From Nannochloris sp. 'desiccata' (Eukaryota; Chlorophyta; Trebouxiophyceae; Chlorellales; Chlorellaceae), in NCBI GenBank assembly GCA_019044685.2, contig JAGTXX020000004.1, positions 248,001-312,000 of the forward strand: 64,000 bases of DNA, given 5' to 3'. Below, in pieces: positions 56,664 through 64,000 of this stretch. The position numbers and the translations under genes are program-made. Under the pieces are notes generated by a model. The model saw only the letters and a list, made by a program, of their open reading frames with translations, had not been told where the DNA came from and searched no databases. Every line of letters starts with the position of its first letter. Positions within the stretch are counted from its first letter, which is position 1.

Positions 56664-58019
56664 ATGTCTAGGGACGTACCTGCCCCACATATTCAAAATT
56701 TAAAAACTAAATCTGATGATTCCTTTTCTCCACTTGATCAACCCATAACTGATATTTTAAACCCTGCACATGCCACACTGCGGACACCGTCAGCACTCAT
56801 AGTAGGAGGTAGTATGGGTGGATGCTGTGCTGCTATTGCTTTAGCCAGTATCGGCTGTCCAGTGACAATTTTAGAGCGGACTCCGGGGCAATTACCGTCC
56901 CAAGGTGCAGGGTTAGTCATACAACCAGACATGGCAGCTTTTCTACTAGAATTTAAGGTCTGCACATCTCTATCCGAGCTCTCATTCAAAAGCTCTGGGA
57001 GACAGTACGTAGATAAGCAAGGACAAATTATTGGTGGCGATGACGAGCCTCAATTATTTTCCGCTTGGGATGTACTTTATCGCGCTTTGCGTGCTGCGGT
57101 ACCTGATAAAGCATACCTTGCTGGCTGTACAGTACAATCGATAAAACATGTGACTACCTCAACTAGTGTTACAGAGGGTAAAATTAGCAATACTGATACT
57201 ACCAGTGCGAGTGAAGGAGAAATTTCCGCGAGAAATAATAGGGCCGCCTCTGCCACCAGCTATCAAATTACCTTGAAAAATAGTGAAAAGAAGCTCACAA
57301 CTGATCTTCTAATCGGTGCGGACGGTCCTGGATCTCTCGTAAGATCTCATTTTCTACCAAACGAACGCAGTCGATATCAAGGCTACGTTGCTTGGAGAGG
57401 CGTCCTTCAAGAGAATCAGGCTTCGCAAAATGTTTTATCTTTTCTCGGTCAAAAATTCACCGTCTACCAAGGCGATAATTTCCATATCTTATGTTATCTA
57501 ATCCCCGGGGCAAATGGAGAAATTGATATTGGAAAGCGACGGGTCAACTGGGTATGGTACTGTAACTGCTCGGAAGATAGTTTATCTGAAATTCTAACTG
57601 ATATAAATGGGAAAATTCACGGGTTTTCAGTCCCCAAGGGATTTTTGAAACCCGAAATAGCAGAACGTTTGAAACAAAAATCGCAAAATGTGTTACCTGC
57701 AGCCCTTTCTGAGATGGTGCGGTTGACAACCGACATTTTTGTACAAGCCATCCATGATTATTTAGCGCCGCAGCTTGTATTTCACAATAACGCAGTGCTT
57801 CTAGGCGACGCTGGCTGCATATTAAGACCACATACCGCTGCAGGAACTACCAAAGCTGCGGTAAATGCCTGGGCTTTAGCTGATTGTTTAAAACTTTGTG
57901 GACTTCATCTTAAGCCAGCGTTGAAGAGATACAATGAGTCTATGCTCGAATTAGGGCGGGAGTTGGTGGAGGTAGGCGTTGAGATAGGAACCAAGTCTCA
58001 ATTTCCCGGAAAGGTTTAA
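56664..58019 (+). CDS. FAD-dependent monooxygenase, DHPH/FAD_binding_3 type
   Basis: An intronless frame encodes 451 residues. After a 45-residue extension the Rossmann motif ALIVGGSMGGCCAAIALASI binds FAD, ending at Glu in ILERTPGQL. GADGPGSLVRSHF (about 218) is the class A flavoprotein DG motif. GYVAWRGVLQE, then IPGANGEIDIGKRRVNWVWY, are characteristic of 2,6-dihydroxypyridine 3-monooxygenase-like enzymes of bacteria and fungi. NNAVLLGDAGCILRPHTAAG (about 378) binds the pyrophosphate and ribityl chain. The substrate is probably a hydroxylated aromatic or N-heterocycle. Absence of introns in a genome where most neighbours have them, plus the microbial family, makes transfer from fungi or bacteria plausible but unproven. 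The first residues lack a clear signal. Confidence 0.9.
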   Translation: MSRDVPAPHIQNLKTKSDDSFSPLDQPITDILNPAHATLRTPSALIVGGSMGGCCAAIALASIGCPVTILERTPGQLPSQGAGLVIQPDMAAFLLEFKVCTSLSELSFKSSGRQYVDKQGQIIGGDDEPQLFSAWDVLYRALRAAVPDKAYLAGCTVQSIKHVTTSTSVTEGKISNTDTTSASEGEISARNNRAASATSYQITLKNSEKKLTTDLLIGADGPGSLVRSHFLPNERSRYQGYVAWRGVLQENQASQNVLSFLGQKFTVYQGDNFHILCYLIPGANGEIDIGKRRVNWVWYCNCSEDSLSEILTDINGKIHGFSVPKGFLKPEIAERLKQKSQNVLPAALSEMVRLTTDIFVQAIHDYLAPQLVFHNNAVLLGDAGCILRPHTAAGTTKAAVNAWALADCLKLCGLHLKPALKRYNESMLELGRELVEVGVEIGTKSQFPGKV

Positions 58020-58557
58020 AGGAACGAATCGAAAAAATATAAAAGAAAATAAAGTAAAAGAATCCCAACAGGGTAACTTGAGGGATGCTCAGTAGAGTAG
58101 CTACTAAATATTAACAGCGTGGCAACGGGTGCCACGCCGGCTACCGCCCCCTGAGTGTACATGGCCATTATAAGCAGACGTTAAAATGTAATTTGAGTTA
58201 TTTGCTTACTGTATAGCTCTATACTGTAAAGAAATCGACACTTGGTTGGAGTGTAAACTGCCGGCAATCAGTAGTAGGAAAATATCTTGATTGAAGGGAC
58301 ACACAGGAGGCTGCTGCAAAATGAAGACCTTCATACTATCGCCGATTAAAGTATTCCATTGCATATTTATATTTCATTACTTCTGAGTATATGCACTGTG
58401 TGCCACACATCGGCGGTCACCGCTGCTTGTCCTAGATTTTACTATTGGTGTCAATCTTGTATTTACTGGCACTTTTGAACCGAGGTATTAAGTATCAAAC
58501 CTGCCCCTTTACCGCATTCACTACCTTCATCAAGTCTATCTACGTGTATCAGTCAAG
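58020..58557. other. Intergenic spacer
   Basis: 538 bases between the monooxygenase and the small coiled-coil gene. The right end (58500-58557) should hold the promoter. No other feature was seen. Confidence 0.6.
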
Positions 58558-59067
58558 ATGATGGGAGCTGTCGAGCCAGCACTTCAACTTCAGCAACGCA
58601 ATTTTGTCAGCAATCGACAAGACCAAGGGCTTCTAAGACCTACACTAAGCCCCTCTAACGCAGTAATACATAAACGAGTCAAGGTAAGGATGCCGTATCA
58701 AGCGAAAACGAGCTGTAGTATGGTTATAGTAGTTCTCTGCCAATGAGCATTCTGTCCTCTCACCGTCAATCTTCTATTATTCAAATTATTGCAGAGTTTA
58801 GAGAGCTGCTTCCAGGAACTCGCTTCTTCCCCTTGCCCTCTGGCCCCTCATTCTGGATATGAATCCTCGAATCAAGATGCAGCAGCCCAAGTCCAAGTAC
58901 AAGAACTCAAAAAGGAATTGGATCGCACCAAATTAGTGTACGGCGAGATTATGCTCGCCCAAGATGAAGAAATTATGCGCTTGAGAAGCTTGCTTAACAA
59001 CCTCGGTGTCGATGGTGACGGTAATCCACTTCCCACAGGAGCTGAAGCTGCTGATGGAGTGTATTAA
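58558..59067 (+). CDS. Small coiled-coil protein, family unknown
   Basis: Two exons, 58558-58683 and 58795-59067, encode 132 residues (donor GTAAGG, acceptor ATTGCAG, phase 0). The N-terminal half (MMGAVEPALQLQQRNFVSNR) is polar and Gln-rich. The second half has a helix VQELKKELDRTKLVYGEIML with AQDEEIMRLRSLLNN, a clear heptad pattern, and ends in DGDGNPLPTGAEA. No catalytic or binding motif is seen. The size and single coiled coil suit a small adaptor subunit, but I do not recognise it. Splice signals and coding continuity across the join support a real gene. Confidence 0.7.
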
Positions 59068-59709
59068 TCTGGATCCTAGTCAGCTTGTACAGTATAAAAG
59101 TTACTCTGCTTGCCTGCCTACTATCATCGTCGAGGACTTCCAATACTGATGGTATAATAAGAACCGACTATGAATTTGCAATTTGCATCATAATGAACGA
59201 ATTCCTACTTTAAAATATTTGCCGAAATGATTTTGATTACCTTTCTCTCTCTTTCTTCCATATTCTGCTATTTGATGTCCTCCTTATATCGTATTTTCTC
59301 TGTGTGTTTATGTCTCTCTTATTCAACTTTGGGCAATTGCCGTTCTTGCTGTAGCTACTAGTTTCTTGCTTATGCTCTTTTCCCCTTGTTTTTTTACCCG
59401 TCTTGGCTCCGTTCCTTTAGTCGCTTTACTATTGCCTTTAATGTACTACTACCCCCCAGTCTCTGTAATATCTAATAGGAGAAAGCGCAATTAGAGGGCT
59501 GCTGTTGGCGCCAAGCACAGCAACCGGTTTGTTTCTTCGATGAAGGCTGAAGCGGGACATCAACCTTGTTAAACTTTGTTTGTTTACAAAATTAGGGATC
59601 AGCAAATTGGAAACCGAATTGCTTGCTGTGTCTGTAAGTAAACAAGCAAGTTGTTCAACTGATTCAGAAAAAATAAAACATTTGAATACGCAGCCATTGA
59701 ACCACCAAG
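59068..59709. other. Intergenic spacer
   Basis: 642 bases between the coiled-coil gene and ArfGAP. It is pyrimidine-rich in the middle (59230-59440). No open frame of note and no repeat was found. Confidence 0.6.
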
Positions 59710-61267
59710 ATGTCTGCGCCCTTAGATAGAGACGTTTTGTTTAGAAAGCTTAGGGCAAAACCAGAGAACAAGGTGCGTTGGAGCTAAGCTCATGCTGTTT
59801 TTGGCCTGGCAGGAGACGATCGCTGGCCGCGTGTGGCTCAGTCTAATAAGGCAGTAGCTTTCTAAGTACATAGTCATACTGCTTCATTTGCCTACAATGC
59901 TATTATAGAATCCAAATGGACAGCATATTTTTGTTTACTGTTTTCATTTTTAGTTAGGTAATTTAATAATTAATAGCTGTTCCCTTTTCCCCACCTGTTT
60001 TCACACACAGGTGTGCTTTGATTGCCCCGCCAAGAACCCCACCTGGGCCTCTGTTCCATATGGTGTCTTCATCTGCCTTTCCTGCGCTGGTATCCACCGT
60101 TCTTTGGGAGTTCATTTATCATTCGTCCGCTCCACCACCCTCGATACCTGGACAGAAGAGCAGCTCCAACTAATGAATGCTGGCGGCAACCAGCGTGCCC
60201 GCGCTTTCTTTAAACAGCATGGATGGGACGAAATTGGCTCCGACAAAATTGAGTCAAAATACACCTCCCGTGCAGCACAGCTCTATCGCAAACAACTTGA
60301 AAAAGACGCCGCCAAGGCCATGATTGAAGCCGCTGAAGGTGCTGATGGCACCAGCAAGCCTCCAGCCTCTGCAAAGGCAGTTGCCTCGGGAGCAATCAGT
60401 AACGGTGCTGCCAATGCAGCAAGCAGTACTGCCTCTGCCGCTCGTATGTCTGCAGCAGCAGGGGCAAAGGCTCGCCTAGGAGGCACCCGTCGTGTGGGTG
60501 GCGCCAAGACAGGAGGTGGTCTTGGAATTAAAAAAATCAGCGCTCAGATTGATGAGTCTTTATTCGATCAAGCCCCTGTTGAAGAGCAACCTGAACCCAC
60601 ACCTGTTGAAGATGCAGATACTTTAGAGGAAGCAATCGGTGCTCCTCCAGCTTCATCCCGATTTAATATGGATGCCTTGGAAGAAAAACGGCGCCCCGCT
60701 GTGCAACGTGGCAAAGATGGACACTTAAAGTTAAACGCAGGTGACGATTTCTTCTCTGATCCCTTGGGCAAAACTTCGTCTGGGGCATACAAGGAACCTC
60801 GATCGCCTACAGGCACTTCCTCAAAAGTTGGGGGTATGAGCGGCGGCAGTGGGTTTGGTAGCCGACCCATGGGAGGCAGCAATAATTCTCGCCGGGCTGG
60901 TGGTCCTGCAGCTTCTGCTGCACCTGCAGATTCTGGTGCTGCACAAGCCCGTTTCGGTAACGCCAAATCCATCTCCTCTTCTTCTTACTTTAACGAAGAA
61001 TCTAGAGAAACAGATTATGAGCGCCAAGGAAAATTACAGCAATTCCAAGGGTCGTCAGCCATTTCGTCCGACGCCTATTTCGGTCGTCAAAGCTCTTCTC
61101 AGTATAATAATGATTCGTTAGATGCTTCTGCAGCGGAGCTGGTATCTAAAATTGGACTTACAGCCCGTCAAGATGTTCAGCAATTGAAAGCAATAGCTAG
61201 TGAAGCAGGAACGAAATTGTCTAGGATGGCTCAAAGTTTTATGAGAGACCTTCAAGGTGGATTTTAA
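59710..61267 (+). CDS. ArfGAP2/3-type ARF GTPase-activating protein
   Basis: Two exons, 59710-59772 and 60011-61267, encode 439 residues. Exon 1 ([20 protein letters not shown]) joins in phase 0 to the zinc finger. Cys23, Cys26, Cys43 and Cys46 give CX2CX16CX2C, and the arginine finger is Arg51 in GIHRSLGVH. The C-terminal half has GLO3-type repeats: [12 protein letters not shown] and [13 protein letters not shown], which place it with ArfGAP2/3 (yeast Glo3, plant AGD8-10) rather than ArfGAP1. These act at the Golgi and stimulate Arf1-GTP hydrolysis on COPI coats. An Ala-rich linker (about 120-165) and a basic Gly-rich block ([20 protein letters not shown]) lie between. No membrane segment was seen. 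Confidence 0.95.
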
Positions 61268-61741
61268 TCAAATTTTTATAGAGTGGTTGTTCTACATTTA
61301 GTATTAATTTCGCTGTAGTATTTAGTTAGATATCTGTGTTAAAGCAGTACTTACGAGTAATAGAATGTAGGTTGGACCTTCTTTTTTGCTGTCTCCTGTC
61401 CCGCTTGCCATCTTTATTTCCAGATCAGCTTCTCGATCTTATTATCTTCCCATGCTGCTAGCTGTATTTCTGTAAATAATGATTTAATCCATCTTCTTAG
61501 TTATCTATAGCAATTACATGCGTAATGAGCGCTTGCCCTAAAAGAGATGCAGCGTAGGAGAGAAAAGCAATCAAAATAAGGAAAAAAATAAGAAACCGAA
61601 TTAAAGAATCAATCAATTATATATTCAGTAGATAATAGATAATGATCTAAGTACTAGTAAATCAAATAATATCTACTACATACCACCACATACACACATC
61701 CATCAACTATTACGACTATAATATCTGCAGCCAAGAACTTT

Positions 61742-61780
<39 letters not shown>

Positions 61781-61847
61781 GCGCGCTCATTCTGAGGCTC
61801 CTTTTTGCGCTTGAGTTTGAACCCCTCCTGACTTTGTGGAGGTGATT
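61268..61847. other. Convergent 3' spacer with homopolymers
   Basis: 580 bases between the ArfGAP and NDH2 stops, AT-rich except for the T-run and G-run at 61739-61781. No gene was found. Confidence 0.6.
61739..61781. repeat. T13-G30 homopolymer block
   Basis: Thirteen T (61739-61751) are followed directly by thirty G (61752-61781), then CGCGC. It lies 66 bases beyond the NDH2 stop, on the C-run/A-run side of that transcript. It may be a real tract able to form G-quadruplex DNA, or an artefact of sequencing or cloning. Confidence 0.95.
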
Positions 61848-63878
61848 TTACACTCTACTAGTATCTCTACCAAATACTTTTGTCCTTGCCCAATCTATGG
61901 TCACCAGGCATTGATTCCTGAAACTAATCTGTGAAAAAGTTTCAAACCCTCTCCATGCAAAGCCAGCAAACAGACCCATAACTGGTCCAATTACAGGGAC
62001 GTCCATGACAGCTCTATCTGAGCCTACATATGCCAAACTACCCTTGTGAAAGTACTCGAAAGGCTTGGTTTTGCTCTCCATTGTGAAGCCGGGGCGGATG
62101 TCGTTTTTGGCAAACACACTTGCCAAGAACTCACCTTCCTGTTTGGCGACTTGCGCTGTTGCAGGGAGTGCTCGGAGACCGAGATCGATTGTTTTGAGTA
62201 GGTCTTTAAATTGTTCTCGGTCCAGAGTAGAGTTTTCATCGATATCTTTATAGATTGCACTGGTGGCGGCGCCGTTTGAGCTACCAACAGAAGCAGATGC
62301 AAATGCCTTTGCTACCACCCCTCCGAATCGCATAATACCAGTCTTGCTATCCAAGAAAGAAGAGTGTTCTTCCAAATGAGGGAATTCTTTGGCTGCTTCT
62401 CTCATGATCTCTCGAAGTCCTTTTAATGAAATTCCGCCCTTGCTATCTTTCGGCGCTCTTTCGAAGAGTTCATCCGCTTTATCGAGGGCCTTTTGTTGCT
62501 CAATAGTAGCAGCATCACCAAGGGCAAAAATACTGTTATCAGGGGCTCCGCGGACACGTAAATACTCGTCGGTGATGATGGAACGGAAATGATTTTGTTT
62601 CCCCTCGGGTAGACGCTCTTGTAACTGTTTGATTAAAGGATGCATAGCGATACCTGTTGCCCAGACACAAGCACCAAACGGTAACTCGGTCACATTTCCA
62701 TCGTTATCTACGACAGTGACACTGTCGGAAGTGACGCCTTGTACCCTAGAATTGAGCACCAAGTCGATGCCGTTGCGCTTGAACGTCTCAGCGGTGTAAT
62801 TTGAGATCTTGCGATCATAGGTGGAAAGCACGTGAGACATGAGATCGACTACCCGAATACGGAAATCTTTGACCTGTTCAGGATAGAGTTTCGATAAATC
62901 ATCGACAATCAAGTCATACAACTCCGCAGCAACTTCTACTCCAGTCGGTCCACCTCCAACAATTACAAAAGAAAGCAATTTTCTACGCTCTTCTGCTGTA
63001 GTTTGAGGTAATGCAGACCGTTCAAAGCATTCGGAGACGCGGAGACGGAGTTTACCGGCGTCTTCCACTGATTTGAAGAATAACGTGTTTTCTTGAACGC
63101 CCTGAATGCCAAAAGTGTTGTTGATGCAACCGACTCCCAAGACCAGGGTGTCGTAAGGAATTTTAAAGCAGGCCTCAGGGAAGCCAGCGTCTTCAGGGAA
63201 GCATGCAACAATGCTTCGCTCTTCAGGCATGATTTCTGTGCATTTTGCTTCAAAAAATTTGCCTTTATTGCCAAGGACAGCACGTACGGGCTCTACAATT
63301 GAGCGCTCTTCAACAGTTCCGGCACACATTGCAGGTAAGAGGGGGGTATAAACGAAGTAGTTACGGGGCGAGACGAGGATGAGTTCATACTTGTCAGAGA
63401 GAGCAGGATCCCATGCTTTCAGGAAGGACATTGCTGCCCAGCCTGAGCCTAAGACGACAACTCGAGTCTTCGTTTTGGCCTCGAGAGATGGATTGGCCTG
63501 GTCAGGGGAAAATGCTTGCAAATTGGCTGCTCCATTTGACTGTAACACGTTTAAGGGTGAATTAAGGGTGAGAAAATAAGGCAATATGCGTTTCTTAAGT
63601 AAGAAAATTAGTTGAAGATAATAAATAAGTGTTCAATGAATGAACTTGAGTTTAAAAATAGAGATATTGTCTGGGCAGAGTTATCAAAGACTGACCTTTT
63701 CAGCAACACTAGTTTCAGGGCGATCGCCAGCAACTACCGCTTGGCAATGAAGGGCTATTTTGCGAGCCGGACGGCAACTGCTAGCTGGCTTGGCCAAGAT
63801 GAATTTTGCATTGCCAACGAGGCTGCGGCGGGGCACGAGCCCTCTTCCCGCTGCTTGCATCGATGCCGAGGTATTCAT
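61848..63878 (-). CDS. Type II NAD(P)H dehydrogenase (NDB-like, EF-hand insert), organelle-targeted
   Basis: Two minus-strand exons (63878-63696, 63539-61848) encode 624 residues. Exon 1 is a 61-residue targeting peptide rich in Arg, Ser and Ala (GRGLVPRRSLVGNAKF; SCRPARKIALHCQA) that suits a plastid or mitochondrion. Exon 2 has the FAD fold VVVLGSGWAAMSFLKAWD, YFVYTPLLPAMCAGT, the NAD(P)H fold FVIVGGGPTGVEVAAELYD (about 255), and ATGIAMHPLI and ALGDAAT. A helix pair near residues 480-515 includes an EF-like loop DIDENSTLDREQFKD, as in plant NDB enzymes; with Asp, Asp, Asn, Thr and Glu it may bind Ca. The end NQCLVTIDWARTKVFGRDTS is typical for this family. It oxidises NAD(P)H and reduces quinone without pumping protons. 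Confidence 0.95.
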
Positions 63879-64000
63879 AATAGCAAGAACGTTAGCAAAA
63901 CCTCAGTAAAGCCGTATTCCTATTCGCTATTCCAAAATTAACCTCGACCTTCCAAATAAATTATATATAAAATAATATGCAATGCGGCCGTTGAGCGCGT

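Overview
The window is nuclear DNA of an alga with a primary plastid. Protein genes carry short GT-AG introns (mostly 45-480 bases). Several products start with plastid transit-like peptides. Tic110, a LOG cytokinin-activating enzyme, an RWP-RK factor and an EMSY-LIKE protein all point to Archaeplastida. Which lineage (green, red or glaucophyte) cannot be settled from this window, although GTGCGT/GTACGT splice donors recur and are familiar from green algae. No prokaryotic operon, CRISPR array, rRNA gene or convincing tRNA was seen.

Layout. 1-13.9 kb: the N-terminal part of an unrecognised protein running off the left edge, an ABCC10/MRP7-like transporter, a secreted GH16 glucanase, a plastid EF-hand protein, the proteasome chaperone PSMD9/Nas2, and a tandem pair of plastid multi-pass membrane proteins that each contain an internal repeat. 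14-24 kb: Tic110, an EMSY-LIKE chromatin protein and a P-loop ATPase that appears to lack one base in its reading frame. 24-36 kb: an ELYS/HOS1-like protein, a decayed Hedgehog-type Hint fragment, a head-to-head pair of secreted DUF2135-like proteins, LOG, a PP2C phosphatase and an RWP-RK factor. 36-48 kb: FAN1 nuclease (UBZ, HIRAN and VRR-NUC parts), beta-mannosidase, the meiotic protein HOP2 and a low-complexity protein with an 18-histidine tract and a KEN motif. 48-64 kb: a 2691-residue Furry/Mor2 homologue, a DHPH-type FAD monooxygenase, a small coiled-coil protein, an ArfGAP2/3 and a type II NAD(P)H dehydrogenase.

Twenty-five genes fill the window. Seven adjacent pairs are divergent, five of them with starts under 300 bases apart, so shared promoters are likely. 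The genes belong to different pathways: plastid import and redox, cell wall and secreted carbohydrate or adhesion functions, DNA repair and meiosis, vesicle traffic, and nuclear regulation. There is no single pathway cluster. The items most like undescribed biology are the tandem plastid membrane paralogues (9.x-13.9 kb region, 11088-13882) and the mirrored secreted pair (28840-30631). Exon joins were made by hand from splice signals and reading phase, and every join listed gives an uninterrupted frame unless stated.
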